NCBI GenBank assembly: GCA_917880885.1 | Contig: OU862917.1 | Coordinates: 53,180,727-53,244,726 of the forward strand | Length of the DNA stretch: 64,000 nucleotides | From: Limnephilus marmoratus | Lineage: Eukaryota; Arthropoda; Insecta; Trichoptera; Limnephilidae | Direction: 5' to 3' | In this document: positions 21,076-32,125 of the stretch, one piece after another | Layout of the letters: each line of letters begins with the position of its first letter | Numbering within the stretch: the first letter of the stretch is position 1 | The notes under the pieces: model-generated | Database searches by the model: none | What the model saw: only the letters and a program-made list of their open reading frames with translations | What the model was told of the DNA's origin: nothing | Made by a program: the position numbers and the translations under genes

Positions 21076-21708
21076 TTAAACAAAATATTTGGAGTATTGT
21101 TAAAACCCATTGAGAAAAATGGAGAAAACTCATCTTAATACACGACGAAATAAATTATTTTTTATGAGAAAAAAAATCCTACAAAACTTGGTAGTAAAAC
21201 AAATATTTGTATCTAATGGTGGATATGTGTAATTAAGAGCTAAATAAAGCACATTTAACTTACTCAACAGTGATTTCGCCCTTTCCCATTTACGATTTGA
21301 TGAGCGTTCGTAATGGTTCAACAGTTTTTGTTATCAAAATGCTTTTACTATTAGAAAACGCGCTAAACACGCTTCTTGAAAGCGTCTAAACCTTTAATCA
21401 TTCTTAAAGTTTCAGAAATAATTATTTTTCACATAAAACCTGAATCCATTCTTCCCCGGAAAAATAGTGTCACGCACGAACACAGACACCATTTCCACGA
21501 AAGCCGATTATTTTTTGTTCGTGGAAAATTTGGTAATTAAAACTAAGTATATTGTCATGTGACATGGGTCACGAACGTCCCGCGAAACGTTACATTTTCA
21601 CGTCACATTTCCACGTTAAATTTTACGTAAAAAAGGGTGAAAAACCCTTAACGAACGTTCCGGTGTACATAGAATTTCGGTTGAGCGCGTCATTCTTTCT
21701 GGCGGCTC
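21076..21708. other. No feature recognised
   Basis: Moderately AT-rich; no coding frame or repeat partner recognised. Confidence 0.5.
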
Positions 21709-22285
21709 CGCGCGTTTTCATCCCGCGACAAAATATCCTCCGACAAAATATCCTCCGACAAAATATGCTACGGACAAAACATCCCCCAACAAAATATCTA
21801 CTAAAACCTAACCTAACCTAACAAAAAAATAAAATAATACAGCCATCCTGAAAAGACAATAAATTATTGGTATCTGTATTAATTTTGTCCCATTTTACTG
21901 TTTTTAAACAATAATTTATTGTTTTAAAGGATTTCTGTATTATATTTGACCCATTTTCTTTTGTCAGGTTAGGTTAGGTTAATTCTTAGTAGATATTTTG
22001 CTGGAGGATGTTTCGATTTTAGGATATTTCATCGGAGAATATTTTGTCGGAGGATGGTTTGTCGGAGGCCATTTTGTTAGAAGATATTTTGTCGGGTGAT
22101 ATTTTGTCGGAGGTTATTTTGTCGGAGACTATTTTGTCGGAGACTATTTTGCCGGAGGCTATTTTGTCGGAGGCTATTTTGTCGGAGACTATTTTGTCGG
22201 AGACTATTTTGCCGGAGGCTATTTTGTCGGAGGCTATTTTGTCGGGGATATTTTGTCGCCGGATGAAAACGCGCATTACGCTTTC
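21709..22285. mobile_element. Foldback element with subterminal minisatellite
   Basis: The left end GCGCGTTTTCATCCCGCGAC and the right end (inverse: GCGCGTTTTCATCCGGCGAC) are inverted. Inside each end are tandem ~15-16 bp units of GACAAAATATCCTCC (3-5 left, about 15 right). The arms continue inward to CCTAACCTAACCTAAC (about 21812) and its inverse (about 21966). Long frames on both strands (22019-22322) are translations of the repeat. Confidence 0.8.
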
Positions 22286-22890
22286 CGACAGTAATACATT
22301 TTATTTTAAAGCGAGCACATAAATATGGCTACCGCTGTAGGCGAGATATTTGAGCAAAATATTATGCGCTTAGCGCCAACGAGGATGTCGCTTAACGAGC
22401 ATGCTATATTTTGATACAATTAGACCTCACAATTTTTAGTAGCAGAAAGTTTCCTCTTCCTAGATTGCAGGAATTTTAAATTATATTAAATCCCCTTTTA
22501 GCACTGGAAATGAATTAAGCTTTTTAATAAATTTCTCGCAATGTTTTTTACTCACATTCGTAAATACGTTTTGTAAAAACTTTCTGGTCCAGATGTATTC
22601 CAGCCAGAAAATTTTATTCTTTTTTAAATGACACGACAGTGAGCAAAGTCTGATTAATCTTACTCGGATAACACACAGGACACTTACAAATTTAAAATAG
22701 TTTAATTCAATTTAAATTACTTTATAAAAACACCCTGAAAATTACCCGTGTAAACAATCACTCACAATTAACAAAAAACAAGATAATGAAAAAACATTAG
22801 GCAATAATATGATTCTGTCGTGTATACCAGTGCCTAACATACAAATTTGTGTGTAATTTGCATTATTCAAATGCAAAACCCGCAATAAAT
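22286..22890. other. No feature recognised
   Basis: AT-rich; no coding frame. Confidence 0.5.
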
Positions 22891-22959
22891 ATACACGGTG
22901 TTAAGGGACGTACTTGACTTACTTTAACCAGTGATTCCTGACATTATTTGGAGTAAAAA

Positions 22960-23203
22960 ATGTAAATGAAATTTTGGTCTCCGGTGACATTTTTGATGTT
23001 TTTTTTTTTTTCTACAAAAATATTAAAAAAATGGTAGTTGTTGAACAGTTGGAGGCGGGGTAAGTGGTTCTTCGGACACCCGGCTGAGTGACCAGTGACG
23101 ACATGCGAAAGAAATTTTTTTTGTTTGATTTTAAAGAAATAAATTTGAAAAAAAAAAAAAGTTCGTCAAAAAAAGTCACCGGAGACCAAAATTTCATTTA
23201 CAT
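22960..23203. mobile_element. MITE-like element with 29-bp perfect inverted repeats
   Basis: ATGTAAATGAAATTTTGGTC...GGTGAC (22960-22988) is exactly inverted at 23175-23203. On the left the family continues outward (CGTACTTGACTTACTTTAAC from about 22906); on the right it stops at a SINE fragment. Confidence 0.75.
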
Positions 23204-23375
23204 ATTTCACTCTGGAACGTGCCGTAAATATACTTTATATTATTTTTAATTCATTAATTGTGACTCAATTAATCCAAAAATAAAAATTGCGCACGTCGGT
23301 ATTTGAACCCGCGACCCTCGGATTGCTTTTCGAGAGCCTTACCCTTCTACCACGGAAGCCGTCAAGGCCGTCGGT
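23204..23375 (-). repeat. tRNA-headed SINE, partial, reverse
   Basis: On the minus strand the tRNA-like head has a box-A-like GTGGTAGAAGGGTAAGG and box-B-like GGGTTCAAATACC, followed by a body reaching the CGTTCCAGAGTG motif, where it is cut by the MITE. Confidence 0.65.
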
Positions 23376-23403
23376 AGGAGGCAATAAATTGTTATACAGA
23401 CCA

Positions 23404-24095
23404 GCTAGCATAGTCGCTCGCTAAGGATTGATAGTATATAACATTGGGTTACCTCTCATCGTTCTGTAGGACAACTGCAAATGGGAAACGTACGAACAAC
23501 AGCTAACGTCGAATATATTAAGAACACTCAGTCATTATAAAGTGTAACTTATTCGTGTTACTTACGTACGCAGCTGAGACTTAGGTACTAACTAAGAGGA
23601 ATGAGCAAGCACTGGACGTTTTTGAAAGAAAAACTTTGAGGCGCATCTTCGGACCGGTTCTAGAAAATGGATTTTGGCGCAGACGTTATAACAATGAGCT
23701 CCATACTTTGTTTAAGGAGCTAAACGGCGCAAAATTTATAAAACTGGGAAGACTTCGGTGGCTGGGTCATGTGGAGAGAATGACCGAGCATCAAGCACCA
23801 AAGTCCCTGCTAAACTCAAGACCAATAGGGCGAAGGACCCTGGGAAGACCAAGACTAAGATGGCGATAAGCGACAACGTCCTCAAAGATATATTTATCTT
23901 GGAGCTTCTAAACTGGAGAGAGCTGCCACAAAACCAAGATGAGTGGAGGAAGACTCTTGAGGAGGCCAAGACCCACCAGGGGTTGTAGAGCCAATAGTGA
24001 TGATGATGACTTATTTGTTAGCGATTTGCAATCACGCTAGTGAACGATGAGACGTTACCGAAAGTTGTCCTACCAATCCTTACGAATCCTGAATC
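23404..24095. mobile_element. MITE split by a LINE fragment
   Basis: The left half (CTAGCATAGTCG...TAACTTATTCG) and right half (TTATTTGTTAGCGATTTGCAA...ACGATGAGACGTTACC) match the two halves of the intact element at 34016-34251. The LINE fragment lies between near-repeats AACTTATTCGT and GACTTATTTGT, a likely target duplication. Confidence 0.7.
23562..24010 (+). pseudogene. LINE reverse transcriptase C-terminus, truncated
   Basis: Translation from 23567 gives YAAET-stop-VLTKRNEQALDVFERK then LRRIFGP, later LGRLRWLGHVERM and GRRTLGRPRLRW, typical of the end of an arthropod non-LTR ORF2. The Trp codon of the ETW motif is TAG, and a shift near 23868 moves the final DEWRKTLEEAKTHQGL to another frame. 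It ends in a TGATGATGATGA tail, as RTE-type LINEs do. 5'-truncated and dead. Confidence 0.8.
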
Positions 24096-24394
24096 TTTGG
24101 GCGACAATAAAGCCAAATATCTGCATCATAAGAAAAAATGTAGCATTATAAGAAAATGTCCATAATTCATTAATAATGTCACATACCAAAATATTTCCAC
24201 GAAAAAACAAATTTCTTTTGCAATAAAATAACTTAGTTCATCAAATTATACACAAAACCATAAATCATATTATAAACAATTTATCATTCCACTACGACGC
24301 ACTTTATTAGTATAACCTCGCTTGAGTTACCCTAATGATGTGTAATATGTGAACTAGCCTTCCGTTCCTTAGTTTAAAAAAATGGTTTGATTAA
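24096..24394. other. No feature recognised
   Basis: AT-rich, no coding frame. Confidence 0.5.
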
Positions 24395-24645
24395 TCTCAT
24401 GGGTCCGTCCTTATAGCGTCGCGACGCCCCAACCACGTCGCCGCGGCGTAACACGCACTCATTAGCATGTAAACACATTAACTGCCGTAACTGGTGTGTG
24501 CCACACAGTGGAATGGCGTCGTTGATCGCTTGTTTACCCGCGGCTCACGCGATCATATTGTTAATGGACGGTTTCACGATTCCAGCGGGAAAAGTCAAAT
24601 AATTCCCACCCGGAAAAGCTAAGCTGTCAACGGGACATTCATCTC
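24395..24645. promoter_or_regulatory. GC-rich island with forkhead-like sites (candidate enhancer)
   Basis: A ~250-bp GC-rich island lies in AT-rich DNA, matches no repeat in the window and lacks an open frame. It contains TGTAAACA (24468-24475) and TGTTTAC (24531-24537), forkhead-type sites, plus several CG-rich clusters. Regulatory role is inferred from composition and motifs only. Confidence 0.3.
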
Positions 24646-24899
24646 GCAAACTGAAAACTGTATACTATATGAGCATGTAATTTTAAATTTATAACACTAT
24701 TTATTGTGCAGAGAGATGCTTCCATACTATATGTAGGTGACCCGACAGGTCTACAATAGAGAGCTCCAGTCCAATTTTTAAATTTATTTTTAATGAATAA
24801 TGACCTTCTAACTTAAATAACTGCATTTTTATTTTTATTTTTAGAGTTAGTTTTAATAGTTAAAATAATTGTCAAAGTTTTAATTTTTCAAGACCCCCG

Positions 24900-25260
24900 A
24901 AAACCACCGTATGTATGGTGAATCGTGTGACGTCATCACTCCAAAAAAAAACTATAGGATCGGGCAATCAGCTGATCAACTGCCGCCATTTTGAATTTCG
25001 TTGTTCGAAGTATTCTCCCTAGAAGTAGCATTACTGTTTTTTGTGCAGTAGTTTTTGAATATTTTCAATAATACAGATAAACTAATAAGATATACCTTTA
25101 TTTAGGCCTAAATAATTTTTCAATAAACACAACTAAATCTCTATAAACAGTATGTAAATAAACGAGTAAATTAATACAATGGCTTGTGTCATATCATACA
25201 TTCCCATACAATGACTTTACGGTGACGTCACGACACTTCGAATGGTGACGTCACCACTAA
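24900..25260. other. Three CRE-type TGACGTCA palindromes
   Basis: TGACGTCA occurs at 24928, 25223 and 25246, two of them 23 bp apart. They may belong to an old repeat or a regulatory segment. No coding frame in 24.65-25.48 kb. Confidence 0.35.
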
Positions 25261-25479
25261 AATTTCAATAATGCCAACTTGACGGCGTGTTTTTACAACC
25301 CGATTAAAAATGGACTTTTTAATAATTTTTTTAAAAATCTGCGTTTAATATTATTAAATAAAACTTTTATATGCAGAATCAGCGTTTATTGGTTTGTATG
25401 AACCTATTTTTTTAAAGCCATAATATTTTTCACTGGATTTCCTTATTAAAAAAATTATATTTATTATAAAATTATAATT

Positions 25480-25745
25480 GTTTGTGCATTATTTACCAAT
25501 TACAAAGGGTAAATCGACCTTAAAAATACCCTTAATGTCGATTTTTTGTACTTAATGCGCTGGTATACACAGTATATAGACAAGTAGATTTTTTCTTGAT
25601 GCATTTTTTGCATATGTTTTATACTTTGTTATTCGGCGGTACATCCTCTCTGCACGTCCATTCGGGGTCACTTAGTTATACCGTATTTCCCTAAACCGAC
25701 TGCATTTTGTATATAAATATTCCGGGGGGCAATTGTCGGTGTCAA
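25480..25745 (+). repeat. Interspersed repeat R-D
   Basis: GTGCATTATTTACCAATTAC, GGTATACACAGTATATAGAC and GCGGTACATCCTCTCTGCAC recur in the same order at 54095-54425. Confidence 0.7.
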
Positions 25746-26470
25746 TGGCAACTGTCATGGAATGCATTTGTATCTATACAAATAATAGGAAAGAAATTAG
25801 ATTATTCATAAGGTCACAATCATTAAAACACTCCGTTCAAAATGAGTTTTCTGGTTTATTTTACAAATCCCATTTTATATGACTTTGCACTTTTAAATCT
25901 ACACTGCTAACAATTTGCATGGCGCGGTTCCCTGCATTTCTTTGATACTTTCTCAATAAATCGGTTTAACCGGTAAAAAAATAATTTAGGCACCTTCAAA
26001 ATTGAAATTTATAATCGCATAAATAAGTCGTCTCAAAGTGGTCTAACCAGAGTTTGAAAATGATCTTGTAAACCGAAATAGCTGTCACAATAATAAAAAA
26101 AAACTAAAATGCTTGCAGAACTTTATAATAACATTATTAAATTAAATTAAAAAAACAATATAGAGTCTAGTTCACAAAAACGAAGCTAGGAGTTTAGCTA
26201 AGTGCCGAACCAAAGTAATTCAGCGTTTTTCTTCCACAGAGGGCAATGGTAGCTGGTTATTGATTTTAACATAGATTAATTATGCTTTAAATTTAGTAAA
26301 AAATAGGTTTTTTGCGGGGACATCGCAGCTTGCAGATTTTTATTTATTACATTGGGATTTCTATTCCTTGAATTTCCACAAAATTCGTACGAATTCTCTT
26401 AAATTCTCGTTACAAGTTTTCTCAAGAAGTAAATTCTTCTACTTCGGCAATTCGAGCATACTTCAGGGAC
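25746..26470. other. No feature recognised
   Basis: AT-rich without a coding frame or repeat partner. Confidence 0.5.
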
Positions 26471-26835
26471 CCTACACATTTCCCCCCCATCCGCATGTTT
26501 GACGTTGCAATCTTTACACACATTCCTACTTCGTTTTGCGTTCTTTGTACATCGCGAGCATCGTCATAATGCGGTATTTCGAGACTAGAAAACATGGCAT
26601 TTCGACGAGGACTAGAAAAGTGGTATTTTCGAGAGCTTTTTCCGTCAGGCTTTCCGTAAAGTTTTTCCGCGGTACCCGTGTCACCGCTCCCCGGAGCTTA
26701 TTCTGTCCAGGGAACAAAAATCCGCAGCTGAAAGGAAAAGCTCCTGAAATATTGCAAACACTTGTTCCGCGCTCGAAGCTTTTTAGCAAACATTTCTGAT
26801 TACTGCGGAAAGCTCTTTGTTTGCTCACGGGCTAG
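26471..26835. other. Unassigned segment with open frames on both strands
   Basis: Less AT-rich than its flanks, with overlapping frames of 87 (+, 26536-26799) and 100 residues (-, 26526-26828). Neither shows a recognisable domain and no splice signals frame it. Could be an unrecognised repeat or an old exon. Confidence 0.2.
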
Positions 26836-26984
26836 ACTTTTATTTTAATTTTAAAGAGTTCTACGTATTTTTTTACCTCCAAGATTTAGTTTATATTGCT
26901 TATATTATTATATTCAATTACGATTTGATGGGGAGGTAGAAATGTAAATTTTTCACTGTGATATCTTTTTTTTACATTAGCTCC

Positions 26985-27270
26985 ACATAGGAGGCCCTGA
27001 GAAAAATAATTTCTCTCAGTAATCTTTGAGGATGCTGTGTGGAGGGTATTTTTAAGGAAAAGAAAGAGAGGAATAAGAGAGGTTGGTAGGAAACTAGGGT
27101 TCAGCACGTCCAGATCATCCGCCGCCAGAGCCAGACAAACCTCACCCCATGAATCCGGGCACCCCTGCTAAGTCACCAAACGTAGCGAACCGCTTGGGGT
27201 GACCTATGGCAGAGGCGTTGGTTATCCAATAAATGGTTCCTAGGGCGGTGGTACCCATTCCCGCCCACCA
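26985..27270 (-). repeat. Interspersed repeat R-A, reverse
   Basis: On the minus strand it carries TATTGGATAACCAACGCC, AGTGGTTCGCTACGTTTGG and a CACACAGCATCCTCAAAGA end. It directly precedes a LINE fragment. Confidence 0.7.
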
Positions 27271-27394
27271 AATTAAAATTGAACTATTTTCCTAGGATCT
27301 GACAAGTTATACATTACCAATTATTATATATTACCAAATGTCCACTAATTTCCTACGATGTTCATTACAGCAAATAATATCCGCCAAATAGTAT

Positions 27395-28352
27395 ACGACC
27401 ATAATATAAGTTGTAAATACTTCTTTAATAGGGCCAGAGTATAAGGTACCGTATAAGTCGTGAGATTAGAAAAAAATCCAAGCAAGCTACACCTATAAAC
27501 ATAAATGTAAACATCAATAATAATATTATCGAACCTTCCCAAACTTGTTCACTGCTGGGAATACAACTAGATGCAAATATAAACTGGAAAGAACATGTAT
27601 CCAAAATAGTAGCCAAAATCAGCAGCTTTTCTTTTGTTCTAGGTACACTGAGAAATATATTAAACATCGAATCGATAATGGCCGCATACTATGGTTATGT
27701 ATATTCAATAATAAAATACGGAATTATCTTTTGGGGAAACTCAGTAAACGCCAAAGATGTTTTTATCATCCAAAAAAGATGTATAAGAAAAATGACAAAC
27801 TCTGCTAATCGGGATTCATGTAGACCTATATTTAAAAATTTGAAATTTCTTACAGTCACCGACATATATATAATGGAGTTATGCATGCTAGTGCGATCAT
27901 CTCCAGAAAAGTTTCCACAAAAAACTATACACATAAACACGCTACAAGGTTTACAGAAAATTTATTAATACCAAAAGCAAACAAAACAATTTTCCAAAAA
28001 GGACCCTTTTACATGGCCATTAAAGTATACAACAACCTTCCACATGATATTAAACAAATACAAGATACACTCAGATTTAAGTCATCACTAAAAACATTCC
28101 TTCTGAACAGGTCTCATTACACATTAAGTGAATACCTCACATAGGTACAACTGTTTTTATATTTATGTTTATATCATAAATTAAAACAAATTCACTTTAT
28201 ATTACACCACTTTTATATTTATATTTCATTGTGTTCATATCTGTATAACATGTTAGGTTAACTGGAAGAAATAGGATATAGGTACCTATAAGTTATACCT
28301 TTTGTACTAAGTGAAAATTTTGTACAATAAATGATTTTGATTTTGATTTTGA
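27395..28352 (+). pseudogene. Jockey/CR1-type LINE, C-terminal fragment
   Basis: The frame around 27550-27968 reads LLGIQLDANINWKEHV, YGIIFWG, IQKRCIRKM and CRPIFKNLKFLTV, the usual C-terminal reverse-transcriptase landmarks of Jockey/CR1 elements. After a shift near 27920-27940 the protein continues in another frame with FQKGPFYMAIKVYNNLPHDI to a stop at 28144. The 3' end is an AATAAA followed by TGATTT repeats (about 28330-28352). 5'-truncated; polymerase catalytic motifs are absent. Confidence 0.8.
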
Positions 28353-28624
28353 AGAATATACAGTACGTGCAAAGCAATGCAAAGATAACAAAATGAACAA
28401 TAATTGTGCTGTTTTGATGCGGACAATAGATAATGATAAACAATAACGGTACCATTAAACAAGGATCATTAAAACTAAAATATAATGTAGAACAGGAGGC
28501 AGTTTACGTTTAGAAATGAGGAATATTCTCAGGGCACATTAAACATAAAAGTAGTGTAAGGAAGAAAACCGAAACCAAAGAATTACGGGAAACTGGAGAA
28601 ACATGGCTTATTAGATTACATTGA
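28353..28624. other. No feature recognised
   Basis: AT-rich, no coding frame. Confidence 0.5.
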
Positions 28625-29050
28625 TAAACAAAAAAAATTTAACAAAACAAAAAAACGACTTCATAGTAAATGCACTAAAAAGTAAAAAAATAATTTCATA
28701 TTCTTCTACAACTTAATAATCAGCTTACTTTTTCTACTCATCAATATGTAGATAAGATTGTTATTTTTGAAGTCGGTGTCAGCCAAGGTAACTGCACATA
28801 TAGTTATAGATGAGATGTGCTTGTGTCGCACGCGCGACTTGACGAGGCGTGAGGCGAGAGAGGGACCGCCGCGGGAGGGCAGCTGTCAAGTGAACACTTC
28901 GAGGGGGGTAACTTGGCACAATCAACTTACTTTTTAGTAAAAGTAAGTTGATTATTAAGTTGTAGAAGAATACGATATTATTTTTTAAACTTTTTAGTGC
29001 ATTTTTTTAAGTCGTCTTTGTTTTGTTAAAAATTTTGTTTATTTTTTTGA
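28625..29050. mobile_element. Inverted-repeat element with ~105-bp arms
   Basis: The left arm (about 28630-28735) and right arm (about 28935-29045) are imperfect inverses around CAACTTAATAATC/GATTATTAAGTTG and GTGCATTT...AAGTCG. The ~170-bp loop is GC-rich, with GTGTCGCACGCGCGACTTG and an internal CTGTCAAGTG. Confidence 0.7.
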
Positions 29051-29620
29051 TTTTTAGTGAATCTGAAGTACACTAACTAATTTGTCTGAATATGGGTAGA
29101 CCTACTAAACGTGCTGCTTATATGAAACAGACATTACTTGACCATAACGACGTTACGGTAGGTGACTCAAAGATCCGGATAGCCTATAAAAGATTCGGTC
29201 GAGTATCGTTAATTTGTTCCTAAGAAATGAAGAGTTCCGTTACTTTGTCATGGATCCCATAATGAGAACCTAACCAAACTCTTATCAAAATACCCTTGAA
29301 GTACATCCTTTCCAATAAAAAAAGAATCATCGAAATCGATTGGCGTGATATTGAGTTATTCGTCCATTTGTCGCGCACATACTTAATGCAAATTTAAGAC
29401 TTATATGGTTTTCTCATGGATGCCATTGTCAGAACTGGACCAAATTGAAATGAGACCACATGGAAAGAACCAGCTTTTAAATAAAAAAAGAATCATCAAT
29501 ATCGGTTCACCCAGTCGAAAGTTCTGAGGTAACAAACATTTTAAAAAATACAGTCGAATTGAGAACCTCCTCCTCTTTGAAGTCGTTTAAAAAGGAGTTA
29601 AGATTCATGAAAGGTGTGAT
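29051..29620. repeat. Probable interspersed repeat next to the foldback
   Basis: Ends GAACCTCCTCCTCTTTGAAG then TCGTTTAAAAAGGAG, a form I know as common in arthropod repeats. The GACTTC-type end is inverted relative to the left arm of the previous element, so the two may be one composite. No coding frame survives. Confidence 0.35.
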
Positions 29621-30331
29621 TTTTCAAATAAGTTTGTTTTTAAATATGTATGTACATAGGTAACCCCAGTTAGAGGGAACTCTGTATATAACTGGGTAGT
29701 TCTTGTACTATATAGTAAACTACCGCTTAAGGATTTCGTACTACCAGTGTTTATTGTATGGCCTAGTTAAATACGGTCCCGGTAAGGCTTGGGTCTAAAT
29801 AGCACGGGCTACTAAACCAAGGGGACTTGGAGTGAATTTATTATTTGCTTTGGTTCGTATTTTAGTAAACTGAAGTTATTACAATTTTGTTAAAGAACAA
29901 GATTTTGTCTTCTCTGTAAAATACAAAAACGACGTTTTCAAAAGATTTTTCGGAAAACTTTTAATGATGTGAAATGGTATGAAAATGTAATTTATAATTT
30001 GCTGAAGGTAGTAACGTTCTGTTTTAACTCGATCGTTTTCCATTTCGTCAGTTTGTTAATTTTTTTGTACGTTCCGTTTCCGGTTCAAGATGGTGGCCAT
30101 TTTAATGGTTTAGTAAGGTTTTTTTTTTCAAAGTGAAATCGTCGATTTTATTTGGACTTTTAAGTTTGAAAAAAGAAATTTCATTGAGATGTTGACGTTT
30201 CTTTGGATAAATTGTATAATTCCTTATTTGAAATAAATAATAAGATAGGCATTCAACCTACTTACAAATCTAATGATTAAGCTCACTGGCCATCTCCAAA
30301 AATAAAAGCTGTTGATTTTGATTTGTTATTT
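29621..30331. other. No feature recognised
   Basis: AT-rich, no coding frame. Confidence 0.5.
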
Positions 30332-30602
30332 TGTTATGTATCGAAAGAGCTTCTATCGGATGCTGACATATGCCAGCAGGGAAAGAGCTTCTATCAATTG
30401 CCGACAGATGCCAGCAGGGGTGCCCGGGTAAGCAGTGGCTGTCGAGAGCGGGCTTTCGCCAGCCTAGTCTTCAGATTCAGCAGCAGTTAGCAGCCAGTAT
30501 AGACAGGTCGTGTGACTGATAGAATAATTATTGTAAATATGTAAACTCATAATAAACCAGTTAATTATCAAGGACCTATTATTATTAAGAAGTACCCCCA
30601 CA
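30332..30602 (+). repeat. Possible solo LTR
   Basis: Runs from TGTTATGTATCG to CCCCCACA, with AATAAA near 30549 and an internal duplication of AAAGAGCTTCTATC...GCCAGCAGG. The layout suits an LTR, but flanking bases do not form a duplication and no second copy is present. Confidence 0.3.
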
Positions 30603-31194
30603 GAACTATTGGGTTTAAATGTAAATAATACCAAACATCACTCATTTGAAATAATATTCAAAACTACAACTTTTGGTGTGGAAAAATGTTTTTTTTTTCC
30701 TTTTTACAGATTTAATTTGAGAAAAGCTTTTTTTTAATTACATATATGGTCAGGTTAAGTTAAAAATTGTATGAATTTCAAATAGATTTAAACAATACAT
30801 AACACAGACACCAACAAATAACACAATCGATGGTTGTTCAAACCACTCCAGAACGGCGAGTCCTTGCCCTGACAATCCCGCCCATCCCTGCCGCCCTAGC
30901 CCCCCACCCGCCCCGCCCATCTCTCCGCCCCAGCCCCTGGTCCCGGGCGTCTGGGAGGCAGATTATCCAAACCAGATATTATTATGTACCATTACTGTCC
31001 GTGGACATAGCAGTGGAGGATACAGCTAAGATATAAGTTATACTTTTTTTAAATATTGTCTTTTATCAATGTGTAATGATGAAAATCTTAGAAAATCAGT
31101 AGGTATATTTAAAAAAAGGTCCAATCCACATCATTCAAAGCAAATAATGGGAGACGGCAAGGAAAGGAAAATAAAACTACCAAATTAATACGTA
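30603..31194. other. Unassigned; C-rich patch
   Basis: A CCGCCC-rich stretch (about 30850-30955) stands out. The frame through it (30830-31036) is Pro-rich with no recognisable domain. Confidence 0.3.
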
Positions 31195-31560
31195 CTAAAT
31201 GTATAATAAGCTTAGATCAAATGTATCCGATGAACATTGGTCTTGAAGAGACCCATGATGTAGGAAGGAGGAAACACAGAGGCCGGCAAATCATTCCACA
31301 GCCGAGCTGTTGAACACAAGAACGAGTCGAAGAAGCGGCCCGTTCTCATGTGACAAATGTCAACCGGTTTGGGCATGAACGGACCGCCCGTTTTTGCACA
31401 GAGTCGAGGGTAGTTTTCAGGTATATTGGAACTCCAGACCAGAGGTGGCTGCCAAATTCAATCGTGGGGGCGCATTTGTGATTTATACAGGGTTAGCAGT
31501 TGTGTACTATTAAAGTATCTGCGGGCCCTGTACAGTACGCCCAGTTTAAAATAGGTGCAG
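31195..31560 (-). pseudogene. LINE C-terminal fragment, minus strand
   Basis: In different minus-strand frames it reads QLLTLYKSQMRPH, then GSHLWSGVP and LDSVQKRAVRS, then ARLWNDLPASVFPPSY and MGLFKTNVH, the end of an arthropod non-LTR reverse transcriptase. Frame changes and a missing stretch between the segments show decay. Confidence 0.75.
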
Positions 31561-31729
31561 TGTTCAGTTACCCAGTTTAAAATAGGTTGGTATTCTTTCA
31601 CTGAAAGTGCAAATACATTTAGAATATATTCTTTGTATTAGATATGTTCGGTTAAAACAAGTATAGGATATATACATTCAGAGCATTTTAGGGTTATTGT
31701 GCCGGGTAGAGAATAATACCCTGAGACGG

Positions 31730-32125
31730 GTGCCACACGCGAAGATAAAAGATCATCGCACGCACAATAACGCTCTCCATACAATCCCATCAGACCTGTC
31801 ACACCTAGGCAGTTTATGCGTTCGAAGCTCAAAGTTATACGCCGTAATCTGCCGTAACCGCTGCCGAGGCGATATGCGAAAAGTTATGCGACCCACTCTC
31901 TGCCGTAAACAGGAGAGGGGGTCATTTTAATTACGGATGACAGCTGTTAATTTAACAGATTCAGTACAAAGAGAAATGGCATTTCGAGCCAGCTATCTAA
32001 TTCATGTGACCCCCCTCTCCTATCACAGGAAGAAATATTTGATAGCGTCGTGTGACGGTACAACACATAAGCGCTCGCGATTCAACAAATATCTGCTCGC
32101 GCTTTTATCTTTGCGCGTGGCACTT
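31730..32125. mobile_element. MITE-like element, ~400 bp
   Basis: GTGCCACACGCGAAGATAAA at the left is matched in inverse at the right end (TTTATCTTTGCGCGTGGCAC) with few mismatches. Internal AGGAGAGGGGGTCA is also inverted. No transposase. Confidence 0.65.

Noticed and set aside
22019..22322. Two long repetitive frames on opposite strands
   Set aside because: Both translate the GACAAAATATCC minisatellite; the unit is close to a multiple of three, so frames stay open by structure.
26526..26828. 100-residue minus frame as a gene
   Set aside because: No recognisable domain, an overlapping plus frame of similar length, and no splice or start support.
30332..30602. A definite solo LTR
   Set aside because: TG...CA ends and AATAAA are suggestive, but no target duplication or second copy was found, so it is listed only as possible.
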